From NCBI GenBank assembly GCA_016219875.1, contig JACRJZ010000142.1, forward strand, positions 1 through 50,480: a DNA stretch of 50,480 nt, given 5' to 3'. The notes beneath the pieces are model-generated. The model was given only the letters and a program-made list of their open reading frames with translations, was not told the DNA's origin and made no database searches. How positions within the stretch are numbered: the first letter of the stretch is position 1; the number at the start of each line of letters is the position of its first letter. The position numbers and the translations under genes were made by a program. Source of the DNA: Verrucomicrobiota bacterium (GTDB lineage Bacteria > Verrucomicrobiota > Verrucomicrobiia > Limisphaerales > JACRJZ01). Below, piece after piece: positions 42,653 to 50,480 of the stretch.

Positions 42653-45388
42653 TCACTTCTGCGGCGGCACGCCGGGCGGCGTTTCCGACTCGGCATGAAG
42701 GCGGTTGCCGTCGCCATCAAGGAGGACCGGCGTGATGAAGACCACGAGTTGCTTCCGCACTGGCTCCGTCACTTTCATCCCGGACTTCCTCACTTCTCTG
42801 GTGGCTTCGATGGGCGATCCGCTCAACACCATCGTCTGGCCGTCCCAGACCACGGCCTTGCACGTGAGCTGTCGATGGCGGAAGAGAGGGACAGGCTTGA
42901 GACCCGTCGCGGTCTGGCCGTTCGCCCGCGTCACGCGGATTTTTTCCGGCTTCGTCTGATCATAGCCGAGGAATTCACGAAGGCTGCAGACGACCGACAG
43001 GTCAATGCCCTTTCCATCCGCGCGGACATAAGGCACCACGTCCGTCACAGGACCACACTCAAACTTCTCGGTCACCGGCGCGATCGACACTTCGGTTTCG
43101 TTCGTTTCAAAGCGGTTCGTGTCCAGCCCGGTCACGACGTGCCGGATGTCCACCACTTTGATTTGGGCTTGGCGTCCGCTGAGCGTGATCACCTCGGGCG
43201 CGGACATCAGGTCCACCCCATTGCGTTGCTCCAGCGCGCGGAATACTTGGCGGAACTGCTCCGGCTGGAGAATCCTGACCTGGCTTGCGATGATCGTGTT
43301 AGTGGCCGAATTGGTGGCCGATGAAGTCAGGTTGGTCAGCAAAGCGCCGCCCAGATTCCAGTCAAAGCCAGTCGGCTGGTCGGCAGGTTCGGTAACTTCA
43401 ACCCACTTGATCTTGATGCTGAGTTGCGGCGTCGAATTGGTGGCTGTTTGAATCAGCCGCTCGATGTTCTCCAAATCCTCCGCCGTGGCCCGGACCATCA
43501 GCGAGTTCAACCGGTCGTTGTAGAACATGGCTTTGGGCGGAGCCAGATCGACGCCCGCCGCGGCCAGACGTTCGCGGTCCAATCCGACGGGTGCGGTGGT
43601 GGCCATCATGCGCCCGGTGTTTCCGTTGGCTTCGCGCACACCGATGCCGTCACGCGATACTTCCGACGTGTTGGCTTTTGCGCCTTCCAGTGACGGCTTC
43701 AGAAAGCCACGGCGAAACGTCTCCGCATCCAGCTTGAAGACGCGGGTGTGCAGCGCCGGCGTCTCCTTCTCCTTCGGCGAGATCACTACGGCAACATCCT
43801 CGACGCTGTACTTGATGGGGCGGGCCGCGGCCTTGGCAATGACTTCCAAGGCGTCTGCAAGACTGAGGCCCTTCAGCGGGGGCTGAATCTTCACCCGCGT
43901 TGCCGCGAAGTCGGCGCTCTGCGCCGGCGCGATCGAGCCGGTGTCAGGATCAAAATCCGTGGTGGGACTGCTGAGAACGAAGTTGATCCCCTTTCCCTCC
44001 GGGTCGCGCTGGCGCGCTTCAGTTGACAGGGTCTTGATCACTTCCAGCAGCGGGATGTTTTCGAACTCCAGCGAGTCGAGCTTGATCCGGCGGAGCTTGT
44101 CGAGAGTGGTCTGCTGCCACGCGCTGAGGTTGGTTCCGTGGGTGCGCGCGAGCCGGCTGGCCCACGACTTCTCGAGCTTGGTGAGCGTTTGCTTTCTGTC
44201 AGCGGCCCGGTGGCCCGCTGGCAACGGCGGTGCGCCACCATCCTCCGCCGGTTCAGCCAACGCCACCAGCGCCCGGCCCGCCACCGATTCTTTCCAGCTT
44301 TGCTTCCAATCCGGCGCGATGGCGGCACGCGGTTGGGTCCAGGCGGCGCACGCGATGACGGTAGTCACGAGCGCCGCGGGGCCGACGGTTTTCGCGAGCC
44401 AGCGGGAGACGTGCCCCATCGGACGCCAGTCCCGGCCGCTCAATTTCAACAGCCGCTCCACGCGCCGGCCCAAGCCGGAACGGAACCCGCCACCTTCGAT
44501 GCCCAGCCAGCCCGGCGTGCGCGCGCGCATCAGGCGGCCACCCAGCGCCACGAGGCATTCCGCCAGCGTGTCCGGCCCGTTCTCGATCAGCAGGCTCGCT
44601 TCGTCTGCCGCCGCTTCGCTGGCCGCGCGCAGTTCGCGCTGCGCCCACCACACGAGCGGATGCCACCACAACGCTGCCGTGACGGCATCCGCCAGCGCGT
44701 GCCACGCGGGATCGTGCGCGGCGAGGTGCGCCAGTTCATGCGCCAGCATTACGTCCTGTTGCGCGGGGGTGAAGTCGCGGGAGAAGTTCGCCGGCAGGCA
44801 GACCGTCGGACGCAGGACGCCAAACGCCATCGGCCCCATCACCTTGTCGGTTTGAACGAGGCGCACCGTTCTGCGGAGGCCCATGCGCCGGGCCAGGGCT
44901 TGCACGCGCGCCCGCAAGTCTCCTTCGCACGACTGGCGGTGTCGCCGATGGGCCAGGGCCACCGCGCCGCGCGTCAAGCCCGCGCGCAGCAGCAAGGCCG
45001 AACTGAGCAACAGCCACAACATGCCCGGCCACCAGACCGGTTGGACCGCTGGTTCTGGCGGAAGCTCAATCGTCGTCGGCGCGTCCAGTTCCCGCACGAT
45101 CACGGTGGAGAACGACTTCGCCGCGGCGGGCGGCGCGGGCGAGGGAGCGGCAACCGGAAGCGGGGCGGCCAGCTTGCGCTGGAGCGAACCGATCATGGCC
45201 CGGCTCGCGCCGGTGAGTTCGCAGCCCAGCAGGACGGCGCAACTCAGCAAGGCAACTTGCCAAAGCAAGCGCCGCGTGACCGCCGAGCGGCAGAGATGTT
45301 GCAGGCCAAAGATCGTGAGGACGAGGCCGGCGATTTCCAGAGCCAGGGTGGCTAGAAGACCCTGCCAGGGAGTAGCGAGGAAGTTCAT
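42653..45388 (-). CDS. M56 (BlaR1-like) peptidase fused to a secretin-like domain
   Basis: This 911-residue membrane protein begins with about three helices (residues 10-60, 118-140) and an M56/BlaR1 metallopeptidase with the zinc motif HELAH (217-221) and a downstream ExxxxDE segment (258-263). A fourth helix lies near 335-352. The large C-terminal part is unlike BlaR1: two N-domain/STN-like units (about 425-540), a secretin N3-like stretch (612-660) and 'PEVITLSGRQAQIKVVD', 'GPVTDVVPYVRADGKGIDLSV' and 'QLVVFITPVLLDGDGNR', which match the GspD secretin core. BlaR1 proteases sense a ligand and trigger loss of the BlaI repressor. ATG 45388 begins the first helix; it follows the sister gene by 28 bp. 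Confidence 0.75.
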   Translation of the reverse strand: MNFLATPWQGLLATLALEIAGLVLTIFGLQHLCRSAVTRRLLWQVALLSCAVLLGCELTGASRAMIGSLQRKLAAPLPVAAPSPAPPAAAKSFSTVIVRELDAPTTIELPPEPAVQPVWWPGMLWLLLSSALLLRAGLTRGAVALAHRRHRQSCEGDLRARVQALARRMGLRRTVRLVQTDKVMGPMAFGVLRPTVCLPANFSRDFTPAQQDVMLAHELAHLAAHDPAWHALADAVTAALWWHPLVWWAQRELRAASEAAADEASLLIENGPDTLAECLVALGGRLMRARTPGWLGIEGGGFRSGLGRRVERLLKLSGRDWRPMGHVSRWLAKTVGPAALVTTVIACAAWTQPRAAIAPDWKQSWKESVAGRALVALAEPAEDGGAPPLPAGHRAADRKQTLTKLEKSWASRLARTHGTNLSAWQQTTLDKLRRIKLDSLEFENIPLLEVIKTLSTEARQRDPEGKGINFVLSSPTTDFDPDTGSIAPAQSADFAATRVKIQPPLKGLSLADALEVIAKAAARPIKYSVEDVAVVISPKEKETPALHTRVFKLDAETFRRGFLKPSLEGAKANTSEVSRDGIGVREANGNTGRMMATTAPVGLDRERLAAAGVDLAPPKAMFYNDRLNSLMVRATAEDLENIERLIQTATNSTPQLSIKIKWVEVTEPADQPTGFDWNLGGALLTNLTSSATNSATNTIIASQVRILQPEQFRQVFRALEQRNGVDLMSAPEVITLSGRQAQIKVVDIRHVVTGLDTNRFETNETEVSIAPVTEKFECGPVTDVVPYVRADGKGIDLSVVCSLREFLGYDQTKPEKIRVTRANGQTATGLKPVPLFRHRQLTCKAVVWDGQTMVLSGSPIEATREVRKSGMKVTEPVRKQLVVFITPVLLDGDGNRLHAESETPPGVPPQK

Positions 45389-45416
45389 AGGCGGCTGGTG
45401 GCGCGAGGAGGCAGCC

Positions 45417-48386
45417 TCAGTAGAATCTTTCCCCCACCGTGACGATGTCTCCGGCGAAGATTTCAAACAGCTTGGAGTCCTTCTGCTCCGTCATGGCCTT
45501 CACGTCGAGCGAGAACACTTGGTTGGTTTCTCCCGACACGCGCGCAACGGTGACCATTTTCAAGTTGCCCATGCGGGTGACTCCGCCGGCCATAGCGATG
45601 GCCTGAGCTACGTTGAGGCTTTCGCCTCGGACAACTTCCAGGACGCCCGGACGGTTGACCTGACCCAGCACCGTGAATTTCCACTTGGCCGGGGTTGTCT
45701 CCGCCTCGGCCGCGGTACCGGCGGACAGGCCACTCGGCGTCACCGTCTTGCCCCCGAGTGTCACGATAGCGGCTTCCACTACGTCCAAGGCCGCCGCTGG
45801 GGCGCGCATCATCAGGAGTTGGGTGCGCGGATTGTAGAACAGCCCGTCGGCGGGCCAAGCCACGCTTAACTTTGCCAGCAGCGGCTGGAAGTCCTCGGCG
45901 CTCAGCGATGGCGCCGATTTCGCGGACAGACCAAACGTCTTGCTCAGACCCGAGGCAAAACGGGCCGTGTCCACCTGGAAGACTCGCACGGAAGTCATCA
46001 CGGCCGGGCCACCCCCCGTGTCGTCTTTCTTCTTTGGCTTCGTTTCCTCAACGTTCTCGGACGCGAGCGAGAGGACCACGGCGTAGTCTTCGATCGTGCA
46101 GTGGATGGGCCGTTCCGCCGCTTTGGTGATGGCGTCCAACACGTCGATCAGGCGGACGCGCTTGAGCCGAGGAACGATCTGGACGGCGATACTCTGAAGA
46201 TCCACCGCCCCCTGTGCCACGACCGGCAGGCCGGTCCCTGGATCGACTTTGGCCGGCGGGTCCGCAGTCCTGGAGCTGAAGAGGAAGTTGACGCCGACCT
46301 TCGCCGGGTCGCGTTGGGCCGCCTGGTCGTGCAAGGAACGCACGATTTCGCCAAGCGGCAGGTTGTCGTACATGACTTCATCAAGGACGATGCTCTCCAG
46401 TTTGGCTTTCAGGCTTTGCGCGGCGGGGGTTCCGTTGATGGTGAGTGCAGACAAGAAGGCATTTTGCGCTGCGGGCGTCTGTGCCGGCGAGACGATCACG
46501 GCGTAATCGGTGACGGTGAAGCCGACAGGCAATTCTGCTGCCTTGGAGAGGACTTTGAGCATGTCGCTCATGCGAATGTTTTTCAGCGGAGGGGAGACTC
46601 GAACGGCAATGGCTTTCAGATCGACAGATTCCAAGACCTCTTGCGGCATTCCTGACGCCTGATCGGATGTTGGCCGCAGCGCGGCCATCCGGTGGTAGAG
46701 GAAGTTGATGCCGAGTTTTTCAGGATCGCGTTTGACCGATTCATCGACCAGGTTCCTCACCACTTCGCTGAGGGGCAAGTTCTCGTAAAAGACCGTGTCG
46801 AGCACGGTGCGCGCGAGTTTGTCCCGGATGGCTTGGGTGCCTGAACTCACTCCTTTCGCCGGCGGCGGGGGGTTGGCAGGTACCGCCGGAGCCGCGGGCG
46901 AAACCTCAGCGCCGATGGCCGCAAGCTCATTTCTCTTGGGTGCAGCGAGGATGGGAACAGAATCCGGCGTACCGATTTCTCGCGGGAGAGCGTCGGCGGC
47001 CAAAGTCTGAGAGCTGTCCGCGGCGAAGAGCGTGGCCACCGCGAGTGCGGCGGCGGAACGTTGCCAGGATGTTTGGAGGGTTTTCATGATGGTTTCTGGT
47101 GGGTGACGAGTTGGTTGGTTGAAGTGGTGAGGAACAGCCCAGGCCGTGCAAAGAACAGCGGTTGCGGCCAGCGCCACTGGCCCAGCGATGCGAACGAGTC
47201 TCCACGGAAGCCGGCCCGGCGGATGCCACGGCTGCCCCGTCATGTTCAGCAGCCGCTGCACGCGTTGGCCCAAGCCGGACTTGAAGTGGCGGCCCTCGAT
47301 GCCGATCCAGCCGGCGGGCTGAGGCGAGGCCGCGAGCCGAGACGCGATCTGTACCAAGCTGTCCGCCAGCGCGTGTTGCCCGTCGTGGACGAGCAGGCAC
47401 GCTTCGTCCGCGGCGGCTTCGCTGGCGTGAAGGAATTGCCGGCGCGCCCACCACGCCAGCGGATGCCACCACAGCGCCGCCACGACGAGGTCTGCTCCTA
47501 AGTGCCAGGCCGGATCGTGCGCGGCGAGATGGGCCAACTCGTGCGCCAGCATGGCGTCCTGTTGCGCGGAGTCGAAGTCGTCCGCGAAGCGCGCCGGCAG
47601 GCCGATCGCCGGTCGGAGCACGCCGAAGGCAATCGGGCTGGGGAGTCGTGGCGAGCGCAACAGGTGAATTCGCCGGCGTAAACCCAGTAGCTCGGCCAGC
47701 CGGCGCACGCGTGGCTCCAGCGTCGAGTTCCCGCAACGCTCGCAGCGCAGATGAAACGCCGTCAGCAGCAGCCGGCCGAACAGCGCGCGCCCTGCCAGAC
47801 CGGCGAAACCAAGGAACCAGACCAAGCCAGGCAGCCACTTCACCCAATCGAAATCCAATGCCGGGGTGGCGGAGTTGTCGGCTGTCGACACGGCCAGGGG
47901 CGCCGCGGCTGCCGGCGCGGGTGCTGCCCCGGAGCCTCGTTGAGGAACAGGTGGCGCGGGCGACCCGCCCGCCCCGGTCGGCGACCCGACGCCCGGAAAG
48001 GGAGTGGTCTTTACAGCGGGATTCGCGTCAGGCGTGGTTGTGGGCGCTCCTCCCGTTCTGTCCGGCGGGTCGCCAGACAGCACAGGCGGGTCGGCTATGC
48101 TACCCCTGACCGGTTTTTCAAACAGGCTCTGAGCGGGCACGGCGTCCGATGCAACGAGGCGGTGAACCCAGGTGCTGGCACAGGTGCCGAAACCTCGTCC
48201 CACGCCCAGCAGTTCCACCACGACCATCAGTCCCAATCCGAGCACCGCGGCCTGCCAAATCGCGCGCCGCCAGCCGGCGGAGCGAGTCAGCCGCTCTGCT
48301 GCTGCCGCGACAGCGACGATGATCACGGCCTGCAGCCCGACGACGAGGAGCCACTGCGGCCAAAGCGTTGGATGGGGGACGTTCAC
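45417..48386 (-). CDS. M56 (BlaR1-like) peptidase fused to STN-like and SLBB domains
   Basis: This 989-residue protein is a sister of the next gene. Residues 10-35, 45-63, 186-208 and 397-415 are hydrophobic helices; the zinc site HELAH is at 282-286, with SEAAADE at 322-328. A Pro-rich linker (95-165) lies between helices 2 and 3. A signal-peptide-like MKTLQTSWQRSAAALAVATL (434-453) follows the last helix. Two STN/secretin-N-like units are at about 520-635 and 655-775, and an SLBB domain, as in polysaccharide-export proteins, is at about 903-989 (FTVLGQVNRPGVLEV). The start is GTG 48386, overlapping the blaI stop by four bases (GTGA), so synthesis is coupled to the repressor. Confidence 0.75.
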   Translation of the reverse strand: MNVPHPTLWPQWLLVVGLQAVIIVAVAAAAERLTRSAGWRRAIWQAAVLGLGLMVVVELLGVGRGFGTCASTWVHRLVASDAVPAQSLFEKPVRGSIADPPVLSGDPPDRTGGAPTTTPDANPAVKTTPFPGVGSPTGAGGSPAPPVPQRGSGAAPAPAAAAPLAVSTADNSATPALDFDWVKWLPGLVWFLGFAGLAGRALFGRLLLTAFHLRCERCGNSTLEPRVRRLAELLGLRRRIHLLRSPRLPSPIAFGVLRPAIGLPARFADDFDSAQQDAMLAHELAHLAAHDPAWHLGADLVVAALWWHPLAWWARRQFLHASEAAADEACLLVHDGQHALADSLVQIASRLAASPQPAGWIGIEGRHFKSGLGQRVQRLLNMTGQPWHPPGRLPWRLVRIAGPVALAATAVLCTAWAVPHHFNQPTRHPPETIMKTLQTSWQRSAAALAVATLFAADSSQTLAADALPREIGTPDSVPILAAPKRNELAAIGAEVSPAAPAVPANPPPPAKGVSSGTQAIRDKLARTVLDTVFYENLPLSEVVRNLVDESVKRDPEKLGINFLYHRMAALRPTSDQASGMPQEVLESVDLKAIAVRVSPPLKNIRMSDMLKVLSKAAELPVGFTVTDYAVIVSPAQTPAAQNAFLSALTINGTPAAQSLKAKLESIVLDEVMYDNLPLGEIVRSLHDQAAQRDPAKVGVNFLFSSRTADPPAKVDPGTGLPVVAQGAVDLQSIAVQIVPRLKRVRLIDVLDAITKAAERPIHCTIEDYAVVLSLASENVEETKPKKKDDTGGGPAVMTSVRVFQVDTARFASGLSKTFGLSAKSAPSLSAEDFQPLLAKLSVAWPADGLFYNPRTQLLMMRAPAAALDVVEAAIVTLGGKTVTPSGLSAGTAAEAETTPAKWKFTVLGQVNRPGVLEVVRGESLNVAQAIAMAGGVTRMGNLKMVTVARVSGETNQVFSLDVKAMTEQKDSKLFEIFAGDIVTVGERFY

Positions 48387-48781
48387 AGCGTCCTCCTCTT
48401 CTCCCGGATGAGCCGCTCGAGTTCATTGAGTTCCGCCCGGCTCACGTCCCGGGTGGTGAGGAGATGATTCACCGCTTCGGTCAGGCTGCCTTCGAAGAGC
48501 CGGTCCACCAGATGATCAGCCACGCCGCGTGACACGTCCTGGGCCGCGACGAGGGCGCGATAGACGAAGGACCGCCCCTCCTCCCGATGCGCCACCAGCG
48601 CGCGCGCCTCCATCTTGCGCAGCATGGTGGCGATGGTGGTGTAGGCGAGTTCCTTGGGGCCGGTCAGCGATTCGAGGACCTGGGCGACGGTGGCTTCGCC
48701 TCGCTCCCAGAGGGTCTGCATGATTTTCAACTGAAGGTCCCCGAGGCGGTGAACGCGGGGTGTCTGATCGGTCTTGCTCAT
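48383..48781 (-). CDS. blaI: BlaI/MecI/CopY-family repressor
   Basis: This 132-residue protein is a winged-helix repressor of the BlaI/MecI/CopY family: 'LGDLQLKIMQTLWERGEATVAQVLESL' forms the first helices, 'LAYTTIATMLRKMEARALV' the recognition helix, and 'GRSFVYRALV' the wing, followed by a C-terminal dimer helix region. In known systems the cognate M56 protease signals cleavage of the repressor, relieving the operon. It is the first gene of an operon with the two M56 fusions and probably represses its own promoter, which carries an inverted repeat immediately before the start. The function that the operon controls is unknown; no beta-lactamase is in the window. Confidence 0.9.
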   Translation of the reverse strand: MSKTDQTPRVHRLGDLQLKIMQTLWERGEATVAQVLESLTGPKELAYTTIATMLRKMEARALVAHREEGRSFVYRALVAAQDVSRGVADHLVDRLFEGSLTEAVNHLLTTRDVSRAELNELERLIREKRRTL

Positions 48782-48821
48782 AACTACTGGAGTAATATTA
48801 CCAAGGTAGTAGTTGTGTCAA
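48782..48821 (-). promoter_or_regulatory. blaI promoter with overlapping dyad operator
   Basis: On the minus strand TTGACA (48821-48816) is followed 15-18 bases later by TAATAT/TATTAC-like hexamers centred on the perfect palindrome GTAATATTAC (48792-48801). An outer dyad AACTACT (48782-48788) / AGTAGTT (48808-48814) embraces it and abuts the ATG at 48781. This is the type of site BlaI/MecI repressors use. The transcript would have a very short leader. Confidence 0.7.
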
Positions 48822-48925
48822 GCGGTTTTCTGCAAGCACCTCGCCGCAACTTTCCGATTGTCATTTTCCGCCGAGGGTTTAGAACGCCTCCGTTCTTTGA
48901 AAGGGCCGCCCGTTCTCCGGGCGGC

Positions 48926-49076
48926 TGGCAGCCAGGTGACTGGGAACCCCGTGAGAATCGGGGACGGTTGCGCCACTGTGACGGGATACGACCTCCCACG
49001 GCCACTGCTGCGCGAAAGCGCGGCGGGAAGGCGGGAGCGAGGCCAAGCCCCAAGTCAGGATACCGGTCTGGCTGCG
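48926..49076 (+). ncRNA. Cobalamin riboswitch
   Basis: Conserved cobalamin-riboswitch landmarks appear in order: GGGAAC with GTGAGAATC (942-959 of this kilobase), CGCCACTGTGAC (48971), GCCACTG (49001), GCGGGAAGG (49023) and the B12 box AAGCCCCAAGTCAGGATACCG (49045-49065, with bases nearby). The closing stem P1 pairs GCAGCCAGG (48928-48936) with TCTGGCTGC (49067-49075). It is transcribed toward the secreted protein at 49325. In the leader after it, GCGGAGGGT (49187-49195) pairs with ACCCTCCGC (49248-49256) and might form part of the expression platform. Confidence 0.9.
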
Positions 49077-49324
49077 CTCGTCAGGCCGGGTGCGCCCGGC
49101 CAACTTCTCCGCCAAGAGAAGGATGAGGCCAGTCCGTCCCGCCTGTCGCGGGGCAGAATTCGTTGAGTGCCTTCATTCGCCGTCTTGCGGAGGGTGAAGG
49201 CTTTTTCGTTCCTGGGGCAAGAGCGTCCCTCGGCGGGCAGGCCCGAAACCCTCCGCGCTGGTCTCTCAATCGCAAACGCAACCCGGCTCCGCGCGTGCCG
49301 CGGAGCCAAATTGAAAGATCAGTC

Positions 49325-50332
49325 ATGATGCTACAACTGCGCTCGTTCGCGCCCGCGCTGTCGGGCGCTCTCCTGTCTCTGTCCCTCACCGCCGCCATCG
49401 GCGCAACCCTGGAAGAAAACTTCGCCTCCGACCCAGCCGCCCGCGGCTGGGAACGATTCGGCGACCCCGCGGCGTTCCACTGGAACGCCGCCGACCAAGC
49501 CCTCGGCGTGACGTGGGACTCCAGCAAGCCGAACAGCTTTTTCCTCCGCCCGCTAGGCACGGTGCTGACGCGCGGCGATGACTTCAGCCTGTCGTTCGAT
49601 CTGCGTCTGAGCGATTTCCTCGCCGGCGTGGACCCGCAGAAGGTCAGCACGTTCTCCGTCTCAGTCGGCCTGGTGAACCGGGCGGCGGCGACCAACGCGA
49701 ATTTCCTGCGCGGCACCGGCTTCGACTCGCCCGACTTGGTCGAGTTCAGCTTCTTCCCCGATCCGGGCGGCGCGTGGCAATGGGGGCCGTCGCTCACTGC
49801 GGTGCTCATTGACTCGACCGGCGCTCACTGGGGCGAGGGCGGCTTCGCTCCGCTGGCGCTGACGAGCAACGATTGGTACTCGATCACGATGACCTACACG
49901 TCCAGCAACTCCACGCTGCGCACCGTGATGGCCAGCAACGGCGTGCCGTTCGGCGCCATGAGCGATACCAAGCTCGGAGCCAGCTTCTTGGACTTCCGCG
50001 TCGATCACTTTGCCGTGTGCAGCTACAGCGACGCGGGGCAGTTCCCCGGATTCGAGGGATCGATTCTCGCGCACGGCACGGTGGACAACGTCGTCGTCAT
50101 CACACCGCCGCCGCCGGTGCAGGCGCTGACCGGCGCGCTGACCAACCAGCAATGGCGCGCCCAGTTCACGAGCCAGACCAATTGGCTGTACACGCTGGAG
50201 CGCACGACGAACCTGCAAGCTTGGGCGGCGATCTCGACGGAAGTTGCCGGGACTGGGACCACACAAGTATTCGCCGACACCAATGTTCCGGCGGCTAACG
50301 CGTTTTACCGAGTCAACGCCAGGCGTCCATGA
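49325..50332 (+). CDS. Secreted protein downstream of a cobalamin riboswitch
   Basis: This 335-residue protein has a signal peptide (RSFAPALSGALLSLSLTAAIGA). Residues 30-265 look like a jelly-roll, concanavalin/LamG-like beta-sandwich ('LEENFASDPAARGWERFGD', 'FSLSFDLRLSDF', 'GTVDNVVV'). After a Pro linker (PPPPV), the last 60 residues match the C-terminal region seen in many Verrucomicrobiota secreted proteins ('YTLERTTNLQAWAAIST', 'FYRVNA'). I do not recognise a specific function. The position, 250 bp downstream of the riboswitch with nothing between, suggests it is repressed by cobalamin and may bind or capture a corrinoid. ATG 49325 or 49328 is the start. A receptor gene may follow beyond the window. 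Confidence 0.7.
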   Translation: MMLQLRSFAPALSGALLSLSLTAAIGATLEENFASDPAARGWERFGDPAAFHWNAADQALGVTWDSSKPNSFFLRPLGTVLTRGDDFSLSFDLRLSDFLAGVDPQKVSTFSVSVGLVNRAAATNANFLRGTGFDSPDLVEFSFFPDPGGAWQWGPSLTAVLIDSTGAHWGEGGFAPLALTSNDWYSITMTYTSSNSTLRTVMASNGVPFGAMSDTKLGASFLDFRVDHFAVCSYSDAGQFPGFEGSILAHGTVDNVVVITPPPPVQALTGALTNQQWRAQFTSQTNWLYTLERTTNLQAWAAISTEVAGTGTTQVFADTNVPAANAFYRVNARRP

Positions 50333-50392
50333 AAGCCGTCCACGAAAATCGAGCGACGGAAGGCGCTCCGAGGTTTTGTTTTTGGCTTACGG

Positions 50393-50480
50393 AGACGATT
50401 TCAAAACCTCGGTGGCGTAGCGGCGTCTCGGCAGAGCGCCGCCAATTCTCTCCTTCGACGCAAAAATGGCGGCGCTCTGC
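50393..50480. repeat. Palindromic element B2, cut by the window edge
   Basis: The core beginning CGTAGCGGCGTCTCGG at 50416 matches B1 (5478-5561), and the AATGGCGGCGCTCTGC right arm begins at about 50465, cut at the edge. It is preceded by CGATTTCAAAACCTCG (50396), the same outer end as element A4 in hicA. Confidence 0.7.

Noticed and set aside
42653..48781. A beta-lactam resistance operon
   Set aside because: BlaI and M56 are present, but neither protein has a penicillin-binding sensor and no beta-lactamase is in the window.

Overview
The window is about 50 kb of GC-rich DNA that looks like a chromosome segment from a free-living Verrucomicrobiota bacterium, most likely of the Pedosphaera/Limisphaera type. 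This is inferred from gene content only: secreted sulfatases, a giant CotH/lamin-tail surface protein, proteins ending in the 'DxDxDGLPDxWE ... FYRV' C-terminal region common in that phylum, BlaI/M56 operons, few Shine-Dalgarno sites, and many palindromic intergenic repeats. No rRNA, tRNA, CRISPR array, integrase or transposase was seen.

Layout. 0-0.7 kb: palindromes and a partial minus-strand reading frame at the edge. 0.7-10.6 kb: a fused CobA-HemD tetrapyrrole enzyme, two secreted glycoside-hydrolase-like proteins (DUF5060/GH type and GH99-like with a CBM9-like end), a Nudix hydrolase, a UreF-like protein, a Tat-exported sugar-isomerase-like protein and a small EF-hand protein. 10.7-13.6 kb: an FHA-domain membrane protein facing two ABC-2 permeases. 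14-17.6 kb: guaA followed by a type II restriction-modification pair. 17.6-29.7 kb: one 12-kb gene for a secreted CotH-kinase/lamin-tail/beta-helix protein. 30-35.3 kb: a methyltransferase remnant, a PhoD-type phosphatase and two Cys-type sulfatases. 36-38.8 kb: an NHL-propeller protein with three near-identical 204-bp repeats. 39-41.7 kb: a two-gene electron-transfer module (FMN-binding TPR protein plus a NapH-NapG fusion). 41.7-42.5 kb: a hicBA toxin-antitoxin locus whose toxin gene is split by a palindromic element. 42.6-48.8 kb: a BlaI operon with two M56 (BlaR1-like) proteases fused to secretin-like and SLBB domains. 48.9-50.5 kb: a cobalamin riboswitch ahead of a secreted protein.

How the genes work together. 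Much of the window serves the cell envelope and polymer breakdown (glycosidases, sulfatases, phosphatase, surface proteins). The BlaI-M56 operon and the FMN/NapHG pair are compact translationally coupled units with unusual domain fusions and are the best candidates for undescribed systems. The third theme is a set of palindromic elements. One inserted into hicA with a 9-bp target duplication, and its precise removal restores the toxin frame. Another carries a 13-bp flanking direct repeat. Elements with different cores appear to share end sequences, so they look modular and mobile. All functions here are read from motifs and family knowledge; no database search was run.
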